From contig WRDO01000026.1 in NCBI GenBank assembly GCA_009779755.1, positions 1 to 43,022 on the forward strand: a DNA stretch of 43,022 nt, written 5' to 3'. Positions 23,238 to 31,782 of the stretch are shown in pieces (the stretch's first letter is position 1; each line of letters begins with the position of its first letter). The notes under the pieces were generated by a model. The model searched no databases and was not told the origin of the DNA. It saw only the letters and a list, made by a program, of their open reading frames with translations. A program made the translations under genes and the position numbers. The stretch comes from Defluviitaleaceae bacterium (GTDB lineage Bacteria > Bacillota > Clostridia > Lachnospirales > WQUN01).

Positions 23238-24416
23238 TTAGTGCTTAACTAGGGGCATCGCATGTTCTCCGCGCGTGCTTCCGTGCTTGTATGCAAGGCA
23301 ATAAATATCGCCGGCTTCCAATTCCTTCGTCAGTATTTTATCGGGTGCATGAAACGCCGCGCCGTTCGTCAAAACAGGCAAACGGGCGCAGCGCGTTATT
23401 TCGCCCAATAAGTGAGCTGATTCCTTACGGAAGCCGAGAATACGGATATAAGGCGGGTCGTTGACCGGGGGCGCTACATCCAAAATGACTTGCATCGCTG
23501 TGCGTTGCAACCGCGTGAAGGTGTATCTCTTCGTTTTTACGGCGGCGAGGAGATCGGTCAGGCGCGGGTACCGGGGCGCATGCTTTCGGAAGCGGTGGTG
23601 CAAGCCTTCCCCCAATTCGGGCGCGTCGTTTTTTATAATTAAATGCCTGAAGATATCGCTGAAATCATTTATGCGTACGGTTTCGCCTTTGTCGATTGCC
23701 TCGCGGAGTATATCCACCGTGAACGTGGGTAAATGGGGGGGGATCGTTGTTTTAAAATCCGTGAGCAAATGGTTGCGTATCGCCGTCGCGCTCGGTCCGT
23801 TCGGTTTGCGGTGGGTCGTCAACGCTGTCATCGGGTTGCCGAGGAGTTCCAGAGCCTTGCAATATTCCATGCCCAAGCCGTTGTTGGGAAGCGTGACCAA
23901 CCCCGCATCCAATCTTCGTTCGGGTTGGGCGAAGGTTAACGCTGCCTCCAATGCCTTCCCTCGCGCAACCGCGTAGTTGTTCCCTTCATCCAAAGCCGCA
24001 CGCAACGCCTTCTTATAATGAGGGGGTTCCTCCGCCAATATTTTTCCGCATTCCCGTATTGTGCCAATATCTCCCGATTCGCTGCCGAAGCACAGGTAAT
24101 CAACGATACCCGTCGCCGCCAATAAACCCACCGCTCCGCGCGCAAAGTAATCCGCGCCGCAAATAACATAGGGCAACGGCAATTCGATTACGATATCGAC
24201 CCCCGCAAGCAAGGCCATTTTCGTGCGCCGCCACTTGTCGCAAATCGCGGGTTCACCCCGTTGCACAAAGTTGCCGCTCATTACGGCGATGATATATTCG
24301 CATCCCGTAATGCGCCGCGTTTCGCGCAGGTGTATAATGTGTCCGTCGTGCAGCGGATTAAATTCGACAATGACCCCCGCGGCGCGTTGCGTGGTGCTTG
24401 CGCTAATTTTATCCAA
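23238..24416 (-). CDS. tmcAL: tRNA(Met) cytidine acetate ligase TmcAL
   Basis: TmcAL uses acetate and ATP to form N4-acetylcytidine at the wobble base of elongator tRNA-Met in many Bacillota. The protein has the nucleotidyltransferase-type start GVIVEFNPLHDGH (usually NPFHNGH), then VMSGNFVQRGEPAICDKW, DIVIELPLPYV and FGSESGDI. The frame extends far upstream to 24905, but that would run through cheR. The conserved domain begins soon after a TTG at 24416, giving 392 residues, the family length. The ribosome binding site before it is weak, so the exact start is uncertain. It ends 32 bases before the tRNA operon promoter and diverges from cheR. Confidence 0.9.
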   Translation of the reverse strand: MDKISASTTQRAAGVIVEFNPLHDGHIIHLRETRRITGCEYIIAVMSGNFVQRGEPAICDKWRRTKMALLAGVDIVIELPLPYVICGADYFARGAVGLLAATGIVDYLCFGSESGDIGTIRECGKILAEEPPHYKKALRAALDEGNNYAVARGKALEAALTFAQPERRLDAGLVTLPNNGLGMEYCKALELLGNPMTALTTHRKPNGPSATAIRNHLLTDFKTTIPPHLPTFTVDILREAIDKGETVRINDFSDIFRHLIIKNDAPELGEGLHHRFRKHAPRYPRLTDLLAAVKTKRYTFTRLQRTAMQVILDVAPPVNDPPYIRILGFRKESAHLLGEITRCARLPVLTNGAAFHAPDKILTKELEAGDIYCLAYKHGSTRGEHAMPLVKH

Positions 24417-24485
24417 TTCCGTGTCAAACCCTTTCCAAGATACGCATGTAGTGTTATCATACAAGAAAACTAATCGGGTGAGTAT

Positions 24486-25304
24486 ATGCAAGACATAACG
24501 ACGGCGGAATTTAACCGAATCCGAGATTACATAAAAACCAATTTCGGCATATCGCTGAGCGATGAAAAAAAGACGCTGGTCTATTCGCGCTTGCGTACGA
24601 CCTTGACGGAGAAGGGTTTCACCAACTTTTCGGATTACTTCGACCACCTGATGCGGGACAAAAGCGGCGAATCGATCATACGCTTTGTTGATAAGATTAC
24701 CACCAACCATACCTTTTTTATGCGGGAAGCGGACCACTTCGATTACCTGCGCGACACGGTGCTTCCTTATATATCGAACCAATACAGCAGCCAAAAGGAT
24801 TTTCGTTTGTGGTGCTGCGCGAGCTCCTCGGGGGAGGAACCCGTGACCTTGCAAATGTTGGCGCAGGACCACTTCGGCAAATCGGGCGAAAAATGGGACA
24901 CGCAAATATTAGCTACCGACATCTCCACCAATGTATTGGATAAAGCCGTATACGGGCGGTATTCCACCGAGGGCGTCAACACGCTCCCCAAACAATGGCA
25001 AACGGAATTCTTTAAAAAAGTAGACCACCAGTTTTCCGAAACGTTGCCGGTCATACGCCAGAATATTATCTACCGCAAATTTAACCTGATGGACCCGATA
25101 CCCTTTACAAAAAAGTTCCAAGTCATATTCTGTCGGAACGTCATGATATATTTCGATGCCGACGTGCGTGAAACCGTAGTGAAAAAGCTGTACGACGCGA
25201 CCGAACCGGGGGGGTATTTATTCATCGGGCATTCCGAATCGCTCAACAATACCAACTCTGCGTACAAATATGTGAGACCTGCAATATATAGGAAAGAGGG
25301 GTAA
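24486..25304 (+). CDS. cheR: Chemotaxis protein methyltransferase CheR
   Basis: CheR methylates glutamates of chemoreceptors using S-adenosylmethionine, setting adaptation. The N-terminal helical domain (FNRIRDYIKTNFGISLSDEK) is followed by FVDKITTNHTFFMREADHFD and the SAM-site region LWCCASSSGEEP (usually ACSTGEEP). ILATDIS and the CRNVMIYFD motif complete the family pattern. Its 272 residues are normal. ATG 24486 has GGTGAG 4 bases upstream. It leads the set cheR-cheA-cheW. No receptor, cheB, cheD or cheY gene lies in the window. Confidence 0.95.
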   Translation: MQDITTAEFNRIRDYIKTNFGISLSDEKKTLVYSRLRTTLTEKGFTNFSDYFDHLMRDKSGESIIRFVDKITTNHTFFMREADHFDYLRDTVLPYISNQYSSQKDFRLWCCASSSGEEPVTLQMLAQDHFGKSGEKWDTQILATDISTNVLDKAVYGRYSTEGVNTLPKQWQTEFFKKVDHQFSETLPVIRQNIIYRKFNLMDPIPFTKKFQVIFCRNVMIYFDADVRETVVKKLYDATEPGGYLFIGHSESLNNTNSAYKYVRPAIYRKEG

Positions 25305-25347
25305 ACGTTTCCCGTGCGGGTTGCGGCAAAAACGTTGTATCTCATAC

Positions 25348-25376
25348 TTGTTTTTACTGTCATTATGTAGTTTAAT
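25348..25376 (+). promoter_or_regulatory. Possible promoter of cheA-cheW
   Basis: TTGTTT (25348-25353) and TTTAAT (25371-25376) are spaced by 17 bases in an AT-rich 100-base gap after cheR. The match is moderate, and cheA could also be read through from cheR. Confidence 0.35.
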
Positions 25377-25404
25377 ATAGGGAAAGAAAGAAGGTGAGTT
25401 GCCG

Positions 25405-27594
25405 ATGGCTGATTTTGATAGGGAATCCATGCTGGACATGTTCATATTCGAAATGAACCAGCTTGTCGAACAACTTGAAAACACCATTGTGCAAAGTGAG
25501 TCGGAATACAATATCGACCAGATAAACGAGATTTTCCGCGTTATGCACACCATTAAGGGTTCGTGTGCGATGATGCTCTATGACAACATAGCAGCCGTTG
25601 GCCACGCTATTGAGGACCTGTTTTACTACCTGCGGGAAGAAAACCCGAAAAACCTTGACTTTAAAACGCTTTCCGACCACGTGTTGGAAGGCGCTGATTT
25701 CGTGAAGGCGGAATTGGGTAAAATCTCCAATGGGCAAACGTCCGACGGGGATGGTTCCGTTTTGATAAAACACATCGGGAACTTCCTGAAAGCCATCAAA
25801 GCGGGTACACCCGTACAAACGCCCGCTCCCCCTCCGGTTGCGCCGACAGCGGTTGCAACGTCGCCGCCGCCCGCACCACAAAAATCCGAACCACCGGTTA
25901 CGAAAGCGGCTCCGGCTGCTTCCAAAGCGGTTAAAGCCGCACCCGCTCCGGCTCAAACTGAAGCCAAATCTGAGCTCGAAGAAGGCGATATGATGTATCA
26001 GTACAAGGCAATGATCTATTTCCAAGACGGATGTGAAATGGAAAACATCCGCGCCTACACCTTGGTACACAACCTGCAGGATATTGCGCAGGACATCACC
26101 CACACACCCAAAGACGTTATAGACGAAGCGACCATTGAGTTAATCCGTCAAAATGGTTTCGAAATTGAGTTTACCAGCGATCTTGATTACGCGCGGGTCA
26201 ACAACCACCTTAGCCAAACCGTGTATTTGCGGGAGTTGAATCTTATGGAATTAGGGACGACCATGACCACGGTTAAAATGCCGCATGATTTGCCGCCCGT
26301 TACCGAGGCACCGATAACAGAAATCGAGCCCTCCGTCGAACCGGAGGAAATCGAAGCAATCAAATCCCCCGTAACCGCAAACGAAGATGCGATTAAAAAA
26401 GCCGCCGCCGCCGCCGCAACGCCTGCCGCGCCCACCACCACCAACTTGATTAACGTAAGCATCAAAAAATTAGACGACCTCTTAAACCTTATGGGTGAGC
26501 TGGTAATCTCTGAAGCCACGGTCACGCAAAACTCGGAATTAAAGGGCCTTCCCCTCGACAATTTTTACAAAGAAGCCCGCACCTTGCAAAAAATCATCGG
26601 GAACCTCCAGCAGACGGTTATGTCCATGCGCCTCGTTCCCCTAAGCAATACGTTCTTTAAGATGAACCGCATCGTACGCGACATGTGCCGCCAACTGGAA
26701 AAAGACGTCCATTTGGAAATTATCGGCGAAGATACGGAAGTGGATAAGAAAATTATCGAGCATATCGGCGACCCGATTATGCATATTATCCGCAACTCCA
26801 TTGATCATGGCGTGGAAATGCCCGTTGACCGTGAAAAAACGGGAAAACCCAGGAAAGCAAAAGTCATATTGGAAGCGAAACAAGCCGGCGGCGACGTTTT
26901 GATTATCATCAAGGACGACGGCCGCGGCATCAATACCGAGAAGGTATTACGCAAAGCCCGTGAAAACGGCTTGACCACCAAAGCGGACCATGAATATACG
27001 GAAAGGGAAATACAACAATTTATTTTCCTGCCCGGCTTCAGTACCAATGATACCGTGACCAACTTTTCGGGCCGCGGTGTGGGTATGGACGTCGTGGTTA
27101 AGAATTTGGAAATATGCGGCGGTACGGCCTTGGTTGATTCCACACCGGGCATAGGCACCACATTTACCTTAAAAATCCCCCTAACGCTGGCTATCATCGA
27201 AGGCATGAGCGTATCGGTAGGCGGCGCGCAATACACCATACCTATCGTTAATATACAAAAATCTTTTAAAGCGACAAAGGACAAATTATTTACCGATCCC
27301 AACGGCAACGAAATGGTTTCCGAACGGGGCGAGATATTTAACGTCGTACGTATGCACGAATTCTTCCATATTCAAGGAGCGGTCACGAATATTGAGGATG
27401 GCACGCTCATGATGTTGGAGAACGGAGACCAAGTCATTTGCCTGTTGGTGGACTTTCTGATCGGCCAACAGCAAGCCGTGGTAAAACCCATGCCCAAGTA
27501 TTTCAAGCGGGTACAGGGTATTAGCGGATGCACGCTGCTGGGTAACGGCGATGTCAGCATTATCGTGGACGTACCGGGATTCTTTGACAAATAG
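25405..27594 (+). CDS. cheA: Chemotaxis histidine kinase CheA
   Basis: CheA autophosphorylates under receptor control and passes phosphate to response regulators. In 729 residues the domains run: HPt (about 1-110, phospho-acceptor His48 in MHTIKGSC), a Pro/Ala-rich linker (130-190), a P2-like response-regulator docking domain (195-290), a dimerisation helix pair with LLNLMGELVISEATV, the kinase domain (HIIRNSIDHGVE, DDGRGI, FSGRGVGMDVV) and a CheW-like domain (from about 590). The start is ATG 25405, 8 bases after AAGGTG; a TTG two codons earlier is less likely. The P2 region is longer and more acidic than usual. cheW follows by 12 bases. Confidence 0.96.
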   Translation: MADFDRESMLDMFIFEMNQLVEQLENTIVQSESEYNIDQINEIFRVMHTIKGSCAMMLYDNIAAVGHAIEDLFYYLREENPKNLDFKTLSDHVLEGADFVKAELGKISNGQTSDGDGSVLIKHIGNFLKAIKAGTPVQTPAPPPVAPTAVATSPPPAPQKSEPPVTKAAPAASKAVKAAPAPAQTEAKSELEEGDMMYQYKAMIYFQDGCEMENIRAYTLVHNLQDIAQDITHTPKDVIDEATIELIRQNGFEIEFTSDLDYARVNNHLSQTVYLRELNLMELGTTMTTVKMPHDLPPVTEAPITEIEPSVEPEEIEAIKSPVTANEDAIKKAAAAAATPAAPTTTNLINVSIKKLDDLLNLMGELVISEATVTQNSELKGLPLDNFYKEARTLQKIIGNLQQTVMSMRLVPLSNTFFKMNRIVRDMCRQLEKDVHLEIIGEDTEVDKKIIEHIGDPIMHIIRNSIDHGVEMPVDREKTGKPRKAKVILEAKQAGGDVLIIIKDDGRGINTEKVLRKARENGLTTKADHEYTEREIQQFIFLPGFSTNDTVTNFSGRGVGMDVVVKNLEICGGTALVDSTPGIGTTFTLKIPLTLAIIEGMSVSVGGAQYTIPIVNIQKSFKATKDKLFTDPNGNEMVSERGEIFNVVRMHEFFHIQGAVTNIEDGTLMMLENGDQVICLLVDFLIGQQQAVVKPMPKYFKRVQGISGCTLLGNGDVSIIVDVPGFFDK

Positions 27595-27606
27595 GAGGGA
27601 ACGGCA

Positions 27607-28086
27607 ATGGACCAAGAAATGAATATGGAATCACGCGTAGACGATATGATCAAAGACCAATACCTCACCTTTGCCATCGAAAATGAAGATTACGGTGTGG
27701 AAATCGCCAATGTTAAAGAAATCGTCGGTATGGATGCCATCACCAAAGTACCGGAAATGCCCGATTTTATCGAAGGGATATTTAATCTGCGCGGTGAACT
27801 GATTGGCGTATTGGACGTGCGTAAACGTTTCGGTATCCCCTCCAAGGAACACGACGAGGAAACCTGCATCATCGTCATCATCGGTGATCGGATACAGGAA
27901 GGGTTGGGTAAATTAGGGTTGATCGTGGACGCGGTACGCGAAACGGTTATCATACCCGATGATAAAAAACTACCGCCACCCAACGCGCGCCTACGCAATA
28001 TTAATCAATTTATACGCAATATCGGCCATGTGGGCGATGATATAAAACTATTGATGGATTTGGAAAAATTTTTAGCGCAGGATTAA
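27607..28086 (+). CDS. cheW: Chemotaxis adaptor CheW
   Basis: CheW links chemoreceptors to CheA. The 159 residues form one SH3-like CheW domain with typical segments: YLTFAIENEDYGVEIANVKE, ITKVPEMPDFIEGIFNLRG, IGVLDVRKRFG and GLIVDAVRETV. ATG 27607 follows AGGAGGGAACGGC. It ends the che set, and a strong terminator follows 20 bases later. Confidence 0.95.
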   Translation: MDQEMNMESRVDDMIKDQYLTFAIENEDYGVEIANVKEIVGMDAITKVPEMPDFIEGIFNLRGELIGVLDVRKRFGIPSKEHDEETCIIVIIGDRIQEGLGKLGLIVDAVRETVIIPDDKKLPPPNARLRNINQFIRNIGHVGDDIKLLMDLEKFLAQD

Positions 28087-28106
28087 AAAATATTTGCACT
28101 TGATAC

Positions 28107-28136
28107 AAGGGGTTGTCATTGAACAGCCCCTTTTTT
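28107..28136 (+). terminator. Rho-independent terminator after cheW
   Basis: AAGGGGTTGT (28107-28116) pairs with ACAGCCCCTT (28123-28132) over 10 bp with one G-U, loop CATTGA, followed by a run of T up to 28136. Confidence 0.88.
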
Positions 28137-28172
28137 AATATAAAAACAATGTTTGACGCAAACGAATTTGAT

Positions 28173-28201
28173 TTGCCAATCTTCGCCGAGGGGTATATCA
28201 T
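28173..28201 (+). promoter_or_regulatory. Possible promoter of the radical SAM operon
   Basis: TTGCCA (28173-28178) and TATCAT (28196-28201) are spaced by 17 bases, between the che terminator and the GTG start at 28231. The match is moderate. Confidence 0.4.
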
Positions 28202-28230
28202 CGTACCTATCATATTTATGGAGTGATCAT

Positions 28231-30048
28231 GTGCATTTATCCGACAAATTATTGCTGCGTGTGGAAAAACCGGGACGCTACGTAGGCGGGGAAATAAACG
28301 CTGTCATAAAGGATAGGGAAAATAAAACGCGTTTCGGGTTTTGCTTTCCGGATGTATACGAGGTGGGCATGAGCCATTTGGGCTTGCAAATGCTCTATTT
28401 TTTTATAAATCGGCGGGACGACGTGTGGTGCGAGCGGGCTTTTATGCCGTGGCCGGATATGGCGGCGGTATTGCGGGAAACAAACACGCCCTTATATGCG
28501 CTGGAAAGCGGCGACGGATTAAAGGAATTGGATATATTGGGTTTTACCTTGCAATATGAAATGTGTTATACAAACGTATTGGCGATGCTTGAATTAAGCG
28601 GGATGGCGCTGCGTTCGGCGCAACGGGATGAAAATGACCCGATCGTATGCGCGGGTGGCCCGTGCGCGACCAACCCCGAACCGATGGCGGAGTTTATTGA
28701 TTTTTTTTATATCGGGGACGGGGAGGCAACGCTGGATGCGGTGCTGGACGCGTACAGGGACCATAAATCTCGCGGCGGTACGAAAACAGATTTCCTGAAG
28801 GTTATAGCAGGGATCGATGGGATTTATGTGCCTGCTTTTTATGACGCGGCGTATAATCACGACGGTACGATTGCGGATTTTGGGTCTAACAGCCCCGAAA
28901 TAAAGAACCGTGTAAAGCGGGCGTTTCTTCCGCAATTGGAATATTTCCCCGACCGTTTTTTGGTGCCGCTGGTTGAAGCGGTGCATAATCGGGTCACGAT
29001 GGAACTGGCAAGGGGATGCGTTCGGGGTTGCCGTTTTTGTCAGGCGGGGTTTATCTATCGGCCGATACGGGAACGCGGGGTCGATCATTTGGTGACGCAG
29101 GCAAAAACGTTGCTGGAAGCGACGGGTCACGAGGAAGTATCGCTTTTGGCGTTGAGCGCGTGCGATCACAGCGGCTTCGGCGAACTGGTGGACAAACTGC
29201 TTGCGGTAACCGAACCGATGAAAGTCAGTTTATCGCTGCCGTCTACGCGGTTGGATGCGGCGTTCCTTTCCGCCGTGGAAAAAACCCAACGCGTACGCAA
29301 ATCGTCCATTACCGTCGCACCCGAAGCGGGAAGCCAACGTATGCGCGACACGATAAACAAGAACCTGACCGAAGGGGATATTTTAGCGGGTGTAACGCAA
29401 GCCTTTGATGCGGGTTTTAATAAGATAAAACTGTATTTTATGGCGGGATTGCCGGGAGAAACGGAAGAGGATGTTACAGCCATCGGTGCGTTGGCGGAAA
29501 CAATTGTAGACGTTTATTACAAAATGCCCTACGAAAAACGGAAGAAACCCGTAAGCGTATCGGTGAGTACGGCGTGTTTTGTACCCAAGGCGTTTACGCC
29601 GTTCCAGTGGGTAGCGCAAGCCGCGCCGGATTCATTCGAATCGCAACAACGTGAAGTAAAGGCTTCTATCCGGAAAAAACAAATCACTTATCGTTACCAC
29701 GATGCCAAAACCGCGTACATCGAAGGGGTGCTGGCACGGGGTGACAGGCGCGTGGGGGCGGCTATCGAAGCGGCATACCTTGCGGGTGCGACCTTTGACG
29801 GGTGGAGCGAGCATTTCAACTATGATATATGGCTGGCGGCCTTCGAAGCGGCAGGGGTTAACCCGGACTTCCATACTCGGCGGGGACGCGGTGAGCATGA
29901 AATATTACCGTGGGATTTTATCGATATGGGGGTAAGCAAACGTTTTTTGCGGAACGAATATGAAAAAGCCATGAGAGGCGAATCGACGCCCGATTGCCGT
30001 ACGCGGTGCGCGGGATGCGGTATCGAAGGGGGTGCGTGCCATGTTTAA
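28231..30048 (+). CDS. B12-binding-type radical SAM protein (TIGR03960-like)
   Basis: This 605-residue protein belongs to the radical SAM family usually paired with a DUF2344 protein, often annotated TIGR03960. The cluster motif is CVRGCRFC (Cys263, Cys267, Cys270), and the N-terminal part (FGFCFPDVYEVGMSHLGLQM) is the Rossmann-like B12-binding type. The C-terminus has five more cysteines (DCRTRCAGCGIEGGACHV), perhaps a second Fe-S cluster. Its reaction is not established; relatives methylthiolate or methylate macromolecules. The start is GTG 28231, with GGAG 7 bases upstream; the longer open frame has no binding site. It overlaps the DUF2344 gene by 8 bases. The pair normally sits near rng and rplU, not seen here. 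Confidence 0.92.
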   Translation: MHLSDKLLLRVEKPGRYVGGEINAVIKDRENKTRFGFCFPDVYEVGMSHLGLQMLYFFINRRDDVWCERAFMPWPDMAAVLRETNTPLYALESGDGLKELDILGFTLQYEMCYTNVLAMLELSGMALRSAQRDENDPIVCAGGPCATNPEPMAEFIDFFYIGDGEATLDAVLDAYRDHKSRGGTKTDFLKVIAGIDGIYVPAFYDAAYNHDGTIADFGSNSPEIKNRVKRAFLPQLEYFPDRFLVPLVEAVHNRVTMELARGCVRGCRFCQAGFIYRPIRERGVDHLVTQAKTLLEATGHEEVSLLALSACDHSGFGELVDKLLAVTEPMKVSLSLPSTRLDAAFLSAVEKTQRVRKSSITVAPEAGSQRMRDTINKNLTEGDILAGVTQAFDAGFNKIKLYFMAGLPGETEEDVTAIGALAETIVDVYYKMPYEKRKKPVSVSVSTACFVPKAFTPFQWVAQAAPDSFESQQREVKASIRKKQITYRYHDAKTAYIEGVLARGDRRVGAAIEAAYLAGATFDGWSEHFNYDIWLAAFEAAGVNPDFHTRRGRGEHEILPWDFIDMGVSKRFLRNEYEKAMRGESTPDCRTRCAGCGIEGGACHV

Positions 30049-30685
30049 AGTACGTATCCGATTTTCCAAAGACGGCGCGTTGCGTTTTATCGGGCACTTG
30101 GATTTCCTGCGTGTATTTCAGCAGGCGTTGCGCCGTTCGGAGTTACCCGTAGCGTATTCGCAAGGCTTTAACCCGCATATCCAACTTTCCTTCGCGCTGC
30201 CGTTGCCGTTGGGTATGGCAAGCGCAAACGATTACGCAGACCTTACGTTAAAAGAATCGGTAAATATGGAAAACGCTAAAAAACTTTTACAAAACCAAGC
30301 GCCTTTGGGTTTGACGATTAAAAAAATGTGGGAGACCGAAGGCCGCAATGCGGCGTCGATAACGGCGGCGGCGGATTACGAACTGAAATGTGACGAATCC
30401 GAAATGCCGTCGATCCGAGAAGCGGCAAAAAATTTGCTCGCGGCCAACGTTTATATGATTCCCAAAAAAACGAAGGGCGGTATTAAAGATACCGACATAC
30501 GTCCCGATATAATGAGTATAGAAACAAGCGGTAATACGGCCGTAATGCGTTTGGCCGCGGGAAGCGGACGCTTCCTTAACCCGTTGACCGCCGCCGCTAT
30601 CCTGTTGGGACGGGAAACCGCCGCTTGTGAAATCATTCGATTGGAACTTTATGAAAAAATTGGCGAAGCCTTTGTACCCATATAG
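30041..30685 (+). CDS. DUF2344 (TIGR03936-like) radical SAM partner
   Basis: This 214-residue protein is the usual companion of the preceding radical SAM protein. Family segments are VRIRFSKDGALRFIGHLDFL, FQQALRRSELPVAYSQGFNP and HIQLSFALPLPLGMASANDY. No catalytic residues are established; a substrate-binding or adaptor role is likely. The start is ATG 30041 behind GGGGGTG, overlapping the upstream stop by 8 bases; an upstream GTG in frame is less likely. The coupling implies a fixed ratio of the two proteins. Confidence 0.9.
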   Translation: MFKVRIRFSKDGALRFIGHLDFLRVFQQALRRSELPVAYSQGFNPHIQLSFALPLPLGMASANDYADLTLKESVNMENAKKLLQNQAPLGLTIKKMWETEGRNAASITAAADYELKCDESEMPSIREAAKNLLAANVYMIPKKTKGGIKDTDIRPDIMSIETSGNTAVMRLAAGSGRFLNPLTAAAILLGRETAACEIIRLELYEKIGEAFVPI

Positions 30686-30698
30686 GGTATGTATCTTA

Positions 30699-30727
30699 TT
30701 GAACCGAAAAATAATTCCTGTTAAAAT
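30699..30727 (+). promoter_or_regulatory. Promoter of the HD-GYP and sensor-kinase operon
   Basis: TTGAAC (30699-30704) and TAAAAT (30722-30727) are spaced by 17 bases, 25 bases before the ATG at 30752. No terminator was seen after the DUF2344 gene, so some read-through is possible. Confidence 0.6.
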
Positions 30728-30751
30728 GCGGGTTATATAGGGGGTATATAA

Positions 30752-31780
30752 ATGAAGAAAACGATTTTTGTCGTAGACGATAATGATACGAACCTTGCGA
30801 TCGCCAAAGAGGTGCTAAAAGAACATTACCGCGTTATGACCCTGCCTTCCGCGGAGAAGATGTTCGGCATGTTGGAAAAGGTAACGCCGGATTTAATCCT
30901 CTTGGATATAGAAATGCCCGTAACGGACGGATTCACCGCGTTAACGTCGTTAAAGGCGAATGCCGTGTTCGCAAGCATCCCCGTCATCTTCCTCACGGCG
31001 ATGACGGATTCGGATGTGGAGGCGCGCGGATTCCAATTGGGCGTGATCGATTTTATTATCAAACCCTTTTCTGCCCCGGTACTGCTCAACCGTATCAAGA
31101 CGCACTTGGATATCGACGAATTGATCCGCGAACGTACGGCGCAGCTCCAATGTTTGCAAAGCGCAATTATTTTCGGTTTCGCCGATTTGGTGGAAAACCG
31201 CGACCAAACTACGGGCGGGCATATCGAAAGGACTTCCACTTATATAAAACTATTGGTGGACGCAATGATGGTCAAGGGTATATATGTCGATGAGCTTGAA
31301 AAATTGGACATGGAATCCTTCATTTCGTCCGCGCGTCTGCATGATGTGGGTAAGATCGCCATATCCGACGTGGTGCTGAACAAACCGGGTAAGCTGACGC
31401 CCGAGGAATTCGAAATCATGAAGAACCATACGATCGAAGGTGAAAAAGCCATCGACCAAATCGCGGGGCGTACGGAAAACGTGGAATTCTTGCAAAACGC
31501 GAAAATCTTCGCCGGTACGCACCACGAAAGATGGGACGGTAAGGGTTATCCCCGCGGATTAAAGGGTGAAGATATTCCCCTGCACGGCCGCATAATGGCT
31601 ATTGCCGATGTTTACGATGCGTTGGTATCGGAGCGTCCGTATAAAAAGGCGTTCACGGCGGAGGAAGCCGTGGATATTATTATGGAAGGCGCCGGTACGC
31701 AATTCGATCCGTTGATTTCCGATGTTTTTTTTGAAATCAAGGATGAATATAAGAAAGTATTGTTGGAGGGGGGTGTGTAG
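30752..31780 (+). CDS. Response regulator with HD-GYP phosphodiesterase domain
   Basis: The 342-residue protein joins a receiver domain (about 1-120, phospho-acceptor Asp52 in LILLDIEMP) to an HD-GYP domain (about 150-330) of the kind that hydrolyses cyclic-di-GMP. The metal-binding pair His197-Asp198 (ARLHDVGKIAI) and the GYP loop (DGKGYPRGL, residues 265-267) are intact, so it should be active. AGGGGG lies 7 bases before ATG 30752. It is followed after 2 bases by the large hydrogenase-like hybrid kinase, making it the natural phosphate acceptor of that kinase and the output of the system. The link from sensed signal to second messenger is inferred. Confidence 0.95.
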   Translation: MKKTIFVVDDNDTNLAIAKEVLKEHYRVMTLPSAEKMFGMLEKVTPDLILLDIEMPVTDGFTALTSLKANAVFASIPVIFLTAMTDSDVEARGFQLGVIDFIIKPFSAPVLLNRIKTHLDIDELIRERTAQLQCLQSAIIFGFADLVENRDQTTGGHIERTSTYIKLLVDAMMVKGIYVDELEKLDMESFISSARLHDVGKIAISDVVLNKPGKLTPEEFEIMKNHTIEGEKAIDQIAGRTENVEFLQNAKIFAGTHHERWDGKGYPRGLKGEDIPLHGRIMAIADVYDALVSERPYKKAFTAEEAVDIIMEGAGTQFDPLISDVFFEIKDEYKKVLLEGGV

Positions 31781-31782
31781 GC

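Noticed and set aside
24416..24440. TTGACA promoter just upstream of tmcAL
   Set aside because: No -10 box is found at 16-19 bases, and the segment is next to the likely start codon, leaving no room for a leader.
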